Notes: generated by a model not told the origin, from the sequence alone. A DNA stretch of 64,000 nucleotides from Arachidicoccus rhizosphaerae (GCF_900107765.1 NZ_FNQY01000003.1:124001-188000); one strand, 5' to 3'. Counted from the first letter of the stretch, positions 11,360-20,625 are shown. A program made the numbers and translations.

Positions 11360-11391
11360 TTTATGAAAATAATAAAGAGAGCTTATTTTTG
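11360..11391 (+). promoter_or_regulatory. Promoter of the YceI lipoprotein gene
   Basis: TTTA, 20-nt spacer and TATTTTTG (11384-11391): the -7 element is perfect and the -33 element has 3 of 4 bases. It lies inside the 31-codon upstream extension of the reading frame, which supports the downstream start at 11456. Confidence 0.5.
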
Positions 11392-11455
11392 CCTCAACCT
11401 GGGTAAAACACTTTTTATCAGAGGTTTACACCATTTAATCATAAAGAAAAATAAT

Positions 11456-12154
11456 ATGAGATTATTATCCCATTCCGCTGCCATTTTATTTAGTAGCTCC
11501 CTTTTATTATTAGCATCCTGTGGAGGCTCTCAAAATAGTGAAGCAGCTAAAACGCAGGAAGCTCAAAAAGTGACAGCGGCCCAAGGCAGCATAATACCTG
11601 TTGATACAGCTGACAGTAAGGTTCTTTGGAAAGGTTCCAAGTTGATAGGAGAGGGTCACTCAGGTTTTGCACCTATCTCCGTAGGTCAGGTAAGCGTTGT
11701 AGGTAACCAGATTACAGGTGGCAAAATTACCATTGATATGAAAGATTTGCAGCCCACCGATCAGGATCAGGAGGGTAATACTAAACTAAAGGGGCATTTG
11801 GGTTCTCAGGATTTCTTCTCCGTGGATTCTTTTCCTACTGCAACTTTTGAAATTACAAAAATTGAAACAGGAACTGCGCCTTCAAATCTGACACCAGACA
11901 GCGGAAAGGACACAAAAGCTGCAGGTATCAACTCCAATGCGATCGTAACCGGAAATATGACCATCAAAGGAATTGCAAAATCCATTTCATTTCCAGCTGA
12001 AGTACATGCAGATACCACTGCAGTTAATTTTAAAGCGGCATTTGCCATTGATCGCACTGTCTGGGGTATTAACTATGGATCAGAAAACTCCATCAAAGAT
12101 AAAATAATTAGCAAAAACATTGATTTTCAAATAAATATAAAAGCAGGGCATTAA
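11456..12154 (+). CDS. YceI family lipoprotein
   Basis: YceI proteins are small lipocalin-like beta-barrels that bind isoprenoid or other hydrophobic ligands. From the ATG at 11456 the protein has 232 residues and a lipoprotein signal peptide ending in LLLLASC (Cys22). A Ser/Ala/Gln-rich linker is followed by the YceI domain: SKVLWKGSKLIGEGHSG near the start, GGKITIDMKDL, LKGHLGSQDFFSVDSFPTATFEIT, and DRTVWGINYGS near the end. The frame is open upstream to 11363, but that stretch holds the probable promoter and would put 31 residues before a perfect signal peptide, so I reject it. Physiological role is unknown. It stands alone between the S9 peptidase and rpoD. Confidence 0.9.
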   Translation: MRLLSHSAAILFSSSLLLLASCGGSQNSEAAKTQEAQKVTAAQGSIIPVDTADSKVLWKGSKLIGEGHSGFAPISVGQVSVVGNQITGGKITIDMKDLQPTDQDQEGNTKLKGHLGSQDFFSVDSFPTATFEITKIETGTAPSNLTPDSGKDTKAAGINSNAIVTGNMTIKGIAKSISFPAEVHADTTAVNFKAAFAIDRTVWGINYGSENSIKDKIISKNIDFQINIKAGH

Positions 12155-12246
12155 TATGTATGACCTAATTATTAAGGGTCTTTTGCACCTTTAATCTATA
12201 TTTTTTCATAATTTTATTGATTATAGCTGGTTTTGACTGTCGTTTA

Positions 12247-12278
12247 TTTGTCTGTGCCGGCTATTTTCAGTAACTTTG
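12247..12278 (+). promoter_or_regulatory. Promoter of rpoD
   Basis: TTTG (12247-12250), a 20-nt spacer and TAACTTTG (12271-12278) form a perfect match to the Bacteroidota housekeeping promoter. The leader to the start codon would be about 100 nt. Confidence 0.7.
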
Positions 12279-12387
12279 CCGCCGATTTTGTGGGGAATTA
12301 TGTTATAATATTGAAAATTAAAACTAATTTTGAAACAAATCGACCTTAAGGTACGTTTTATATATTCAATTAAAGCCATTAAACAAT

Positions 12388-13245
12388 ATGAGGCAGCTTA
12401 AAATTGCCACTCAGATCACCAATCGTGATTCGCAGGCCGTAGAAAAATATCTTCAGGAGATATCAAAGATTTCTATGATTACTCCGGAAGAAGAAACCAC
12501 GCTGGCTCAGCGGATTAAAATGGGTGATCAATGGGCTTTAGACAAATTAGTTCAATCTAATTTGCGCTTTGTGGTATCTGTTGCTAAGCAGTACCAACAT
12601 CAAGGTTTATCACTTAGCGATCTGATTAACGAGGGTAACCTCGGATTAATTAAAGCGGCACAACGCTTTGACGAAACCAAAGGTTTCAAATTTATCTCTT
12701 ACGCGGTATGGTGGATTCGCCAGTCCATTTTACAGGCGTTGGCAGAGCAGGGTAGACTAGTCCGCCTGCCTCAAAACAAAATTGGCACCTACAACAAGGC
12801 TAATAAAGCCTACATGGCATTCGAACAAGAACATGAAAGAGAGCCAAGTACGGAAGAATTAGCCAGTATCCTGGAAATGAGTGAAACAGAAATCAACAAC
12901 ATTTTCCAAAGTAATACCAGACACACATCTCTGGATGCACCCGTGCACGAGGCAGAGGATGTTGCCATGGGAGACCTTTTGGAAGGTGCTGATGACACAG
13001 ATGACGATGTCATGAAAGATTCACTCAGAGAAGAAATCCGTCGGGTACTTAAGTCACTTAGCCCAAGAGAAGCAGAAATCGTAAATGCTTATTTTGGTCT
13101 GGAAGGCGAAAACGGTATTACCATTGAACAGATTGGTCAAAAATACGATCTGACAAAGGAACGTATCCGTCAAATCAAAGAAAGAGCGATCAAACGTTTG
13201 CAAAAAGCCCGCTATAGCGGTGCCTTAAAATCCTATTTAGGTTAA
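12388..13245 (+). CDS. rpoD: RNA polymerase primary sigma factor (sigma-70/SigA)
   Basis: Directs RNA polymerase to housekeeping promoters. The 285-residue protein is the short form typical of Bacteroidota: it starts almost at region 1.2 (AVEKYLQEISKI), with no region 1.1. Region 2 has the core-binding and melting motifs (NLRFVVSVAKQY, DLINEGNLGLIKAAQRFDETKGFKFISYAVWWIRQSI). Region 3 follows, and region 4 has the helix-turn-helix ITIEQIGQKYDLTKERIRQIKERAIKRLQ. An acidic stretch (EGADDTDDDV) lies before region 4. It sits between a perfect consensus promoter and a strong terminator, so it is its own unit. The promoter sequences found in this window are of the kind this sigma factor reads. Confidence 0.96.
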   Translation: MRQLKIATQITNRDSQAVEKYLQEISKISMITPEEETTLAQRIKMGDQWALDKLVQSNLRFVVSVAKQYQHQGLSLSDLINEGNLGLIKAAQRFDETKGFKFISYAVWWIRQSILQALAEQGRLVRLPQNKIGTYNKANKAYMAFEQEHEREPSTEELASILEMSETEINNIFQSNTRHTSLDAPVHEAEDVAMGDLLEGADDTDDDVMKDSLREEIRRVLKSLSPREAEIVNAYFGLEGENGITIEQIGQKYDLTKERIRQIKERAIKRLQKARYSGALKSYLG

Positions 13246-13268
13246 TAATAGGAAGAAAATTATCTCTT

Positions 13269-13303
13269 AGACGCCTTTGCAAAATGCAAAGGCGTCTTTT
13301 TTT
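13269..13303 (+). terminator. Terminator of rpoD
   Basis: Perfect 12-bp stem AGACGCCTTTGC / GCAAAGGCGTCT with a 5-nt loop and a run of T, 24 bp after the rpoD stop. Confidence 0.92.
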
Positions 13304-13465
13304 GCCTGAAATTCGTCTGCCCGTCTCCCCAATATTTTCATAAATTTTATTTTCAGAACACACTGATTGTTAATTAATACTAACATTTCTTCTCAATATC
13401 CCTGTCAGGAAGTTTAAAATAATGCAAAAAAATTGCTGGTTATTAAGTAAGGTTTTGTATTTTTA

Positions 13466-13484
13466 TATTATGTATAACATAATA
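13466..13484. promoter_or_regulatory. Palindromic operator upstream of the first GH16 gene
   Basis: TATTATGT-ATA-ACATAATA is a perfect palindrome with 8-bp arms, 57 bp before the GH16 start codon. Its GT-N3-AC core is what FadR-subfamily GntR regulators bind. The same motif with one change occurs before susC (17205-17223). I infer that the regulator encoded at 16420-17127 binds both. Confidence 0.6.
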
Positions 13485-13540
13485 CTATCAATCAATTTCA
13501 TTTAAAATCACCTTTTTCACCCTAGTCTTAAATTAAACAA

Positions 13541-14824
13541 ATGTCCCTTAAAATTCCCATCCGGCAATTTGCTGTTCTAACGCTCGCCTTTGCCGTTTAT
13601 AGCTTTAACGGTTGTTCAAAAAGTACTTCAGATACAACGGTTACTCCGGATCCTACGCCTGATACAACGAGTCATACCACACCAGTTACCTCACCTGCTG
13701 CTACGGCAAAGTCCAGTTATACATTAATCTGGTCTGATGAGTTTAACCAAGATGGAGATATTGATCCAAATTACTGGTCATATTGTCCAAGAGGCACAGT
13801 TGCCTGGACAACATATTTAACTGAAAATCCAAATTATGCTCATTTAAGTAATGGCAACCTTAATTTAAGACTGGACAATGCCATTATTGACGGTGACAAT
13901 GCGGCCTATCATAGTGGAGGCATTAAAACTGCTGGTAAATTTAATTTTACATACGGCAAAATAGAAGTTCGGGCAAAATTCACGCAAGGCCAGGGTTCCT
14001 GGCCCGCCATCTGGTTGATGCCGGATGATCCTTCCTCCTATGGGGGATGGCCGGCCAGTGGCGAAATTGATATCATGGAACACGTGAAATATTATGATTA
14101 TGTCGGTCAGACCTTACACAATAGTACGGTTACTAAATCTGATGGCGGAAGTACAGCTGGAGTTGCCGCAGACTATAATACTACAGATTTTAATATTTAC
14201 GGCCTTGAATGGACACCAACCACCATTAACTTCTATGTCAATGATAAACTGACCAATACTTACACAAAAATAGCTGGTGCCGGTAGCAGCCAGTGGCCAT
14301 ATGACAAACCATTTTATATTATTTTAAACCAGTCGGGAGGTGCGGGTATGGCAGGCTCTATTACAGATGCTGAATTACCCTTCACAATGGATGTTGATTA
14401 TGTCAGAGTATATAAAAATTCCTACCTCACGGATGGAGATTTTGAATCTGAACAACTTACAGGATGGACATCCACCGGAACAGATGCAACACTCACCACC
14501 GACAATGTTCAGGCAGGTAAAAAGGCGATACTACTCAGTGGAGAAAATGCTGGGATTGAACAGAAAATCACAGGTCTGGCAGGTAATACCCACTACCGTT
14601 TCGGAGGCTTTGGTTTAGTATCCGCAAGTGGTGTAACAGCTACCATGGGAGCCAAAGATTTTGGTGATACGGAAGTGAAGACGGATCTCACAAAATTAAA
14701 TTATACACAAGGTTATGTTGATTTTACGACTGGCGTTTCTGATACAACCGTTACTGTTTATTTTCAGAAATCTGGAGGAGGTACGGCTAGTGGGGATGAT
14801 TTTTATCTGGAAGTGATGCAGTAA
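13541..14824 (+). CDS. GH16 beta-glucanase lipoprotein (first of a tandem pair)
   Basis: Probably hydrolyses internal bonds of beta-1,3- or mixed beta-1,3/1,4-glucans at the cell surface. The 427-residue protein has a lipoprotein signal with Cys25 (SFNGCSK) and a Ser/Thr/Pro-rich linker to about residue 60. The GH16 catalytic domain runs about 62-300, with the motif GEIDIMEH: Glu175, Asp177 and Glu180 in the ExDxxE spacing of laminarinase-type GH16. A C-terminal beta-sandwich (about 300-427, beginning LTDGDFESEQLTGW) looks like a CBM4/9-type carbohydrate-binding module. The next gene is a same-size paralogue 91 bp downstream. A palindromic operator lies at 13466-13484. Linkage specificity cannot be settled from sequence by eye. 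Confidence 0.9.
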   Translation: MSLKIPIRQFAVLTLAFAVYSFNGCSKSTSDTTVTPDPTPDTTSHTTPVTSPAATAKSSYTLIWSDEFNQDGDIDPNYWSYCPRGTVAWTTYLTENPNYAHLSNGNLNLRLDNAIIDGDNAAYHSGGIKTAGKFNFTYGKIEVRAKFTQGQGSWPAIWLMPDDPSSYGGWPASGEIDIMEHVKYYDYVGQTLHNSTVTKSDGGSTAGVAADYNTTDFNIYGLEWTPTTINFYVNDKLTNTYTKIAGAGSSQWPYDKPFYIILNQSGGAGMAGSITDAELPFTMDVDYVRVYKNSYLTDGDFESEQLTGWTSTGTDATLTTDNVQAGKKAILLSGENAGIEQKITGLAGNTHYRFGGFGLVSASGVTATMGAKDFGDTEVKTDLTKLNYTQGYVDFTTGVSDTTVTVYFQKSGGGTASGDDFYLEVMQ

Positions 14825-14915
14825 TAAAATTAATTGGCATCTTTTTAAAACAGTTCCAATAAAATAACCATAATTACAACCAGCTAACTTTTCATCACCC
14901 AAAATAAATCTAGTA

Positions 14916-16199
14916 ATGCAAACAATCAAAAAACAAGCAATTGGTTTACTGATCACAGGTACGTTTTTTGGACTTTCCATGTCCTGTTCAAAAAACATTC
15001 AACCTACCGAGTCTACCCAAAGTTCCGATTTGACATCCGTCAGTAACTCGGCCACACTGGCTGCGCAGACCCGGATTCTTTCCACACCGGCCTACAAGCT
15101 CATTTGGTCAGATGAGTTTAATACGGATGGCCATTTTGACACCAGCAAATGGTCTTTTGCTCCAAGAGGAACGGTAGCATGGACCAAGTATTTAACCTCT
15201 GATACATCCTATGCATTTAATCAGGGAGGGGCATTATGGCTGAGAATGGATAATGCCGTTATTGCGGGCGATAATGCCGCCTACCATTCAGGCGGTATTA
15301 ACAGCTCTGGTAAATTTAATTTTACTTATGGGAAAATTGAGGTGAGAGCAAAGTTTAATCAGGGACAGGGTTCATGGCCGGCCATTTGGATGATGCCTGA
15401 TGAGCCTGCAGCCTATGGTGGATGGCCCAACAGTGGGGAAATGGATATTATGGAACATGTTAATAAGGAAAGTGTGGTTCATCAAACACTACACAATGCA
15501 GATGTCACCAATAGCAGTGGAGGTAGCACTGCAACACACAGTGCCAGTTATAATACTAGCGATTATAACCTATATACGGAAGAATGGACTCCAACGACAA
15601 TTAAGTATTATGTGAACAATACATTACAATATACTTATACAAAAACAGCCAGCGGAGGTTCCAATCAATGGCCTTATGACCAACCCTTTTACATTATCCT
15701 TAATCAATCTGGAGGTGCGGGCTGGCCTGGAGCAATTACCGATAGCGATCTGCCGTTTACGATGCAGGTAGATTATGTCAGAGTTTACAAAAGTTCTGTA
15801 CTGAGTAATGGAGATTTTGAAACTGGCAGCCTTTCTCCTTGGACGACCTGGGGGCAAACGTCAACTGTCGTTTCTACGGGTGCCAGAACCGGCAGTTATT
15901 GCATCAAAGAAACCGGAACAGCAGAGACCTCTATTGAACAAGCACTATCTGGCCTTACCCCTAATACAACCTACCGATTCGGCGGTTTTGCAAAAGTTGG
16001 CGCCCAAGGTCAGAGTGTTAGCATTGGAGTTAAAAATTATGGAGGAGCTGCCATCGGCACTGCCATAACTTCTACAGATTATACACATGGGTCCGTTACT
16101 TTTACGACAGGAGCCACGGATAGTACCGCAACCATTTATTTCTATAAAGCAGGTAATGGCACAGCCTGGGGTGATGACTTCTACGTAGAGGCTCTATAA
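14916..16199 (+). CDS. GH16 beta-glucanase lipoprotein (second of a tandem pair)
   Basis: Paralogue of the preceding gene with exactly the same length (427 residues) and architecture. It has a lipoprotein signal with Cys24 (GLSMSCSK), a linker, a GH16 domain with the catalytic set Glu175, Asp177, Glu180 in GEMDIMEH at the same positions, and a C-terminal CBM-like module beginning LSNGDFETGSLSPW. The catalytic domains are closely alike, for example in the stretch KFNFTYGKIEVRAKF; the linkers and C-terminal modules have diverged more. No separate promoter or operator is evident in the 91-bp gap, so it is probably co-transcribed with the first. A strong terminator follows at 16309-16353. The pair may differ in binding preference rather than in catalysis. 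Confidence 0.9.
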   Translation: MQTIKKQAIGLLITGTFFGLSMSCSKNIQPTESTQSSDLTSVSNSATLAAQTRILSTPAYKLIWSDEFNTDGHFDTSKWSFAPRGTVAWTKYLTSDTSYAFNQGGALWLRMDNAVIAGDNAAYHSGGINSSGKFNFTYGKIEVRAKFNQGQGSWPAIWMMPDEPAAYGGWPNSGEMDIMEHVNKESVVHQTLHNADVTNSSGGSTATHSASYNTSDYNLYTEEWTPTTIKYYVNNTLQYTYTKTASGGSNQWPYDQPFYIILNQSGGAGWPGAITDSDLPFTMQVDYVRVYKSSVLSNGDFETGSLSPWTTWGQTSTVVSTGARTGSYCIKETGTAETSIEQALSGLTPNTTYRFGGFAKVGAQGQSVSIGVKNYGGAAIGTAITSTDYTHGSVTFTTGATDSTATIYFYKAGNGTAWGDDFYVEAL

Positions 16200-16308
16200 G
16201 AAACCCGGATAATCTTACGAAAAGGCAATTTAAACAATCTAGTAAAACCGCGTATAATTCAAAAAAGGAATTCTAAAACTCCTCCTAAATTATCCGTAAT
16301 AAAACAAT

Positions 16309-16353
16309 AAAAGCGCTTCAGGCCCCAAGACAAACGGGGCCGAAGCGCTTTTT
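16309..16353. terminator. Bidirectional terminator between GH16 and the GntR gene
   Basis: Arms AAAAGCGCTTC-a-GGCCCC and GGGGCC-GAAGCGCTTTT form a 17-bp stem with one bulged A. Both sides end in A/T runs, suiting the convergent GH16 and GntR genes. Confidence 0.85.
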
Positions 16354-16419
16354 AATGGAAATGCATTTTTATCATAAATAGGTAATCCTCACAACTTACC
16401 TGTCAGCATCCAATATATT

Positions 16420-17127
16420 TTAAACAGGCTCCTTTCTTTCCAGACGGGCAAAATGACTGGAAAGATGCACCCGCATCCCATTTCGGAATTCCTCGGGAGT
16501 ACCTTTTTCCAAAATTCCGATCAACTGTTTATGAGAGACAAATTTCTTCGGATTTTTGGCCGGTTCAATAATATCACTCTTATTAACAAAATCAAAAATA
16601 GGCAGCAATAGCTTCTGGAACTTAATCAGCGTCTCATTTTTTGATATCTGATATAATTTCCCATGAAACTGGATTTCATAGGCAGCTTCAAACTTTTCAC
16701 CACTGGTGGACGCAGGTTCATTTTTTACAATCGCCTTGAGTTCTTTGATATCATCAGGCGTAACGTGTTTAAATAATAAATCAGCCATCCCGATTTCAAG
16801 AATTAAACGAATCTCGAAGATTTCCTTCAGGGTATCTTCACTCAATACATAAGGATTTAAACTCTTTGCTAAATTCCCGAATATATCTGGATTCGTTATA
16901 ACACTTCCTTTTTTCTTTTTGCTGTCAATTAGCCCCATCATGCGAAGGCGCATAAGGGCTTCTCTCACTACCGTTCTGCTAACACCCAGTGCTGACGCTA
17001 GTTCCAGCTCCTTTGGAATCGTATCACCCACCTTTAATTTACGCTGATGCAGCAAATCAATCAAATTAGCTTCCACACGGTCAACTAAGCTCTGATTGTT
17101 AATGGATGTAAAAACTTCATTTTCCAT
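16420..17127 (-). CDS. GntR/FadR-family transcriptional regulator
   Basis: A DNA-binding regulator responding to a small organic ligand. The 235-residue protein has an N-terminal winged helix (LKVGDTIPKELELASALGVSRTVVREALMRLRMMGLIDSKKKKG, about 34-77). It is followed by an all-helical ligand-binding domain of FCD type (about 95-230: EIFEIRLILEIGMADLLF, then FHGKLYQISKN and HKQLIGILEKG). His154-like and other polar residues of FCD domains, which often hold a metal ion and bind sugar acids or organic acids, appear present, but I did not assign them. It is divergent from susC across 115 bp and convergent with the GH16 pair. The palindromes at 13466-13484 and 17205-17223 are its probable binding sites. 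Whether it represses or activates is not visible. Confidence 0.88.
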   Translation of the reverse strand: MENEVFTSINNQSLVDRVEANLIDLLHQRKLKVGDTIPKELELASALGVSRTVVREALMRLRMMGLIDSKKKKGSVITNPDIFGNLAKSLNPYVLSEDTLKEIFEIRLILEIGMADLLFKHVTPDDIKELKAIVKNEPASTSGEKFEAAYEIQFHGKLYQISKNETLIKFQKLLLPIFDFVNKSDIIEPAKNPKKFVSHKQLIGILEKGTPEEFRNGMRVHLSSHFARLERKEPV

Positions 17128-17155
17128 TTGTTATCAATTTTTTCAAAAATATTTT

Positions 17156-17189
17156 CAAATATAACGAGAAAAAAACTTGGCAGAACAAA
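17156..17189 (-). promoter_or_regulatory. Candidate promoter of the GntR gene
   Basis: On the minus strand TATATTTG (17163-17156) matches the -7 consensus; TTTG (17189-17186) lies 22 nt upstream, one more than the usual 19-21. The start codon is about 28 nt downstream. Confidence 0.4.
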
Positions 17190-17204
17190 ATAAAGTTTTA
17201 ATTT

Positions 17205-17223
17205 TATTATGTCATACTTAATA
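17205..17223. promoter_or_regulatory. Palindromic operator upstream of susC
   Basis: TATTATGT-CAT-ACTTAATA lies 19 bp before the susC start codon. The arms match in 7 of 8 positions, and the left arm is identical to that of the site at 13466-13484. The GT-N3-AC core fits FadR-type regulators; the cognate regulator gene starts only about 78 bp away. Confidence 0.6.
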
Positions 17224-17242
17224 ATTATAAAAAATTGTCACA

Positions 17243-20200
17243 ATGCAACACGTTTTACTTAAAAAAATGTTACTGGTGATAAGCGTATTTTTAACATTGT
17301 CATCATACGCACAATCAAATACTTACAGCGGTTCGGTTCTGGATGAAAATACGGGGCAGAACCTGGAAGGGGCAACAGTAACAAACCAATCTAACCATGC
17401 AGCAGTCATTACTGATGCACAAGGCTCGTTTACCATCAATGGGAATAAAAGCGACAGTCTGATTATCAGTTACATCGGCTACGGTTCAACAACCATCGCA
17501 TTAAAGGATAATCTCCGGCTATTTATTCGCCTGACTAAAAACGATAATTCACAGTTAGACGAGGTTGTTGTCGTGGGTTATGGGACACAAAAACGAAAAG
17601 AATTTGCCGGGGCAGTAACCAAAGTTAATCCTTTAGGATTTGAGCATAGTCCTAATTCAAATGTTGCCACCGCACTTCAGGGAACAGTTCCTGGTATCAT
17701 GGTCAGGCAATCTACCGGTGCTCCGGGTGCATCTCCCAATATTGTCTTTAGAGGAGGTACAGGTTTTGATGGTAGCGGCGATCCGCTTATAGTCGTGGAC
17801 GGGGTAATTCTTAATTCTTTATATGGCATTTCCATGGACGATGTGGAAAGTATGGACGTTTTAAAAGATGCCGCCTCTACAGCTATTTATGGAGCTAGAG
17901 CTGCCAATGGTGTCATCCTGATTACTACCAAAAAAGGGAAAAAGGGCAGGACCCAGGTAAATTATAGCATCAAACAATCAATCAACAAACCAAGAAGTAT
18001 TGCAGATGATTACCTGAACGCCGCTCAATATATACATATGAATCGCTTGGGTTTAAGAAGCAGATATATTGCAGATTCAATCACCGGATCGAACCCTCAG
18101 GCAGATAAAAATCAATTAAATGGTGCATGGGGCTGGGCATTCGGAAGTACGAATACCTCCCCGGTAGGCCTGTATACCACTCAATTAGTAACTGATTTAA
18201 ACAGAGATAAATTAGGTGAGGCCGGCTGGAAACTTCTGCTCGATCCAAATCCATTTAACCCTGGTCTTATGGATAGTATCCTTTATAAGGAAAGCTCAAC
18301 TCAGGAAAGAGAGGCGATGCTAATGCGACAAAGTAATTCCACAGAACAATCACTCTCGTTCTCGGGAGCTGATGAAAATGGATCTTTTTCTTTAAATCTT
18401 AATTCGGTAAAAGATAACGGAACCATTATTGAATCATGGATGAAGCGAATAAACGTGAATTTTAATGGATCCTTAAACATAGGCAAAAATCTTAATATTC
18501 AATTAATGACAAATGCCTATAGAACGACCGTTGGATCGCCTTATTCAGACCCTGGAGATGCTTTTGGTACCGCTGCAACAGGTGGACTGATGCAACGTTT
18601 CCTGGGCGTAGCTCCGACAGTGAGGTATTATAATGATACTTCAGGAGCCATGTTGCCCGGCCCCAATGATTTAACCCTTGGCAACCCTAATTACTGGAAA
18701 AATATTAATATAAATAGCGTCAATCAGGAGAGGTATATGGGAAGCCTCAAACTGACCTATAACATTCTTCCATATTTAAAATTCATAGCAAATGGTTCCG
18801 GTTATATGTTATATCAAAACAACAATGCCTTTACGACATCCTACCAGGCAGGTAGTGGCGGTGCAATAAATACGACCAGACCAAGTTCCTTTAGCAACTA
18901 TAAGGACATGCAATACACCTATAATGGCTTCTTACAATTCGATAAAAACTTCAATGGTCACAACATCAGCATTATGGCAGGTGGAGAATATTATGATTAC
19001 AAAAGATATACTTTTTCAGGTGCCGGGTCAGGTGCTTCCACGGATTTAATTCCATGGGTGAGTGCGGCTAATACCCCATATGTGCAAAATGGAGTAATCG
19101 TAAATGGCCAGTCGGCATCTTCCGCATTCGCCTATTGGGAGCGAATTGCATCAGCAATAGGCAGGGTTTCCTATTCTTATAAAGACCGTTATTTTGCCCA
19201 GGGAATTTTGCGACTGGATGGTTCTTCAAGGTTAGATCCCAGTAACTATTATGGCTTATTTCCCGGTATTTCTGCAGGCTGGAATATGCAAAATGAAAAT
19301 TTCTTTAAAAACAGCAAGCTATCAGAATATATCAGCACCATCAAGCCACGCATCAGCTATGGAGAAAACGGAAACCTGCAATATTTTGGTTCTAATTATT
19401 ACCCAACCGCACAGGTGTATGCAAATGCCGGCACCTATAACGGACAGGGCGCTTCCTATGCCAGCAGTTATATTAACCCAGGTGTCAGATGGGAGCGTAC
19501 AAATTCTGTCAACTACGGCGTAGACTTAGGAATCTTACATGACCGGGTTACTTTAGTCGCTGACTATTTTGTAAGAAATGTATTTGACAAATTAGCCAGT
19601 TTAGGCATTTCTTCATGGACAGGATTCAGCTCATATAGCACCAACCTTTCTCAGTTAAGGAATAAAGGGATCGAGTTATCATTAAACGCTAAATTAGTAT
19701 TGCCAAAAAGACCCGAAGGATTCTTCCTGGATTTTGGAGCTAACTTTTATTCCGTTAAAAACTATGCTGTTAAATTACCTTATAATGGACTTCCTGGCAA
19801 TAGGCAAGGTACCATTCAGGTATGGGATCCAAATCATCCAGGCCAGTTAATGCAGGTCGGTGGCTTAGTTGAAGGCAAACGTATTGGAACGGACGAAGTC
19901 TGGGTGCCAAAATGGGATGGAATATACAGAACACAGGCCGAGTTAGACGCCGATGCGAATGTTGTTAATAGCTTTTTACCGTACACAGGAGCCATTGGTC
20001 AGAAATTCAAACAACTGGGTGATGCTAAATGGCATCAGGTGTATCAAAATGACACAATAGATAGCAGACAATATGTATTTGCTGGTCGTACGACACCAAA
20101 AGCATCCGGAAGTTTCTTCTTTAATACCGGTTACAAAGCATTCAGATTATACGCGGCATTTGATTACGCCTATGGATTTATCATATTAAATCAGTCCAGA

Positions 20201-20602
20201 ATCAGAGGTTTAAGTCAGGTACAGGGATCTCAGAACAGTACGAAAGAAGTCCTGGACACCTGGACTGAAGAAAATCCAGATGCATCTCTACCTAGATTCT
20301 ACTGGGCTAACCAGGGCAGAAACTACGGCATCAATGGTAGCGGGGACAATGTCGCTGCAAATCTTTGGGAAAAAGGAGATTACCTGATGCTACGAGAGGT
20401 TACTTTAAGTTATAGTTTCCCCAAAGAAGTTTTAAGCCAATGGTTCAATAACCGTATCAAAGGATTAGAACTTTCATTAACAGGAAATAACCTTAGCTAT
20501 TTAACCAGCTACACAGGTATTTTTCCGGAAGTGGGAGGCATAGACAATGGTCGTTATCCTTTACCTAGAAAAATCACTTTTGGCGCAAATATCACCCTAT
20601 AA
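17243..20602 (+). CDS. SusC/RagA family TonB-dependent outer-membrane transporter
   Basis: Forms the outer-membrane channel that imports oligosaccharides with its SusD lid, powered by TonB. The 1119-residue protein has a signal peptide (about 1-23, ending SSYAQ). A carboxypeptidase-like regulatory (CNA-B-like) domain follows at about 25-95 (YSGSVLDENTGQNLEGATV), then a TonB-box-like stretch DEVVVVGYG, a plug domain with the SusC hallmark LKDAASTAIYGARAANGVILITTKKG (about 205-235, given here as a motif name only by its ends LKDAA and TTKKG), and a long beta-barrel. There is no N-terminal STN domain, so it is not coupled to an anti-sigma factor; the nearby GntR protein is the likely controller. 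susD follows 23 bp downstream. The substrate is inferred to be a beta-glucan fragment from the neighbouring GH16 genes. Confidence 0.94.
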   Translation: MQHVLLKKMLLVISVFLTLSSYAQSNTYSGSVLDENTGQNLEGATVTNQSNHAAVITDAQGSFTINGNKSDSLIISYIGYGSTTIALKDNLRLFIRLTKNDNSQLDEVVVVGYGTQKRKEFAGAVTKVNPLGFEHSPNSNVATALQGTVPGIMVRQSTGAPGASPNIVFRGGTGFDGSGDPLIVVDGVILNSLYGISMDDVESMDVLKDAASTAIYGARAANGVILITTKKGKKGRTQVNYSIKQSINKPRSIADDYLNAAQYIHMNRLGLRSRYIADSITGSNPQADKNQLNGAWGWAFGSTNTSPVGLYTTQLVTDLNRDKLGEAGWKLLLDPNPFNPGLMDSILYKESSTQEREAMLMRQSNSTEQSLSFSGADENGSFSLNLNSVKDNGTIIESWMKRINVNFNGSLNIGKNLNIQLMTNAYRTTVGSPYSDPGDAFGTAATGGLMQRFLGVAPTVRYYNDTSGAMLPGPNDLTLGNPNYWKNININSVNQERYMGSLKLTYNILPYLKFIANGSGYMLYQNNNAFTTSYQAGSGGAINTTRPSSFSNYKDMQYTYNGFLQFDKNFNGHNISIMAGGEYYDYKRYTFSGAGSGASTDLIPWVSAANTPYVQNGVIVNGQSASSAFAYWERIASAIGRVSYSYKDRYFAQGILRLDGSSRLDPSNYYGLFPGISAGWNMQNENFFKNSKLSEYISTIKPRISYGENGNLQYFGSNYYPTAQVYANAGTYNGQGASYASSYINPGVRWERTNSVNYGVDLGILHDRVTLVADYFVRNVFDKLASLGISSWTGFSSYSTNLSQLRNKGIELSLNAKLVLPKRPEGFFLDFGANFYSVKNYAVKLPYNGLPGNRQGTIQVWDPNHPGQLMQVGGLVEGKRIGTDEVWVPKWDGIYRTQAELDADANVVNSFLPYTGAIGQKFKQLGDAKWHQVYQNDTIDSRQYVFAGRTTPKASGSFFFNTGYKAFRLYAAFDYAYGFIILNQSRIRGLSQVQGSQNSTKEVLDTWTEENPDASLPRFYWANQGRNYGINGSGDNVAANLWEKGDYLMLREVTLSYSFPKEVLSQWFNNRIKGLELSLTGNNLSYLTSYTGIFPEVGGIDNGRYPLPRKITFGANITL

Positions 20603-20625
20603 TATACTTCTGAAAAATACAGAAA

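Noticed and set aside
11363-11455. 31-codon N-terminal extension of the YceI protein
   Set aside because: It precedes a perfect lipoprotein signal peptide and contains the probable promoter.
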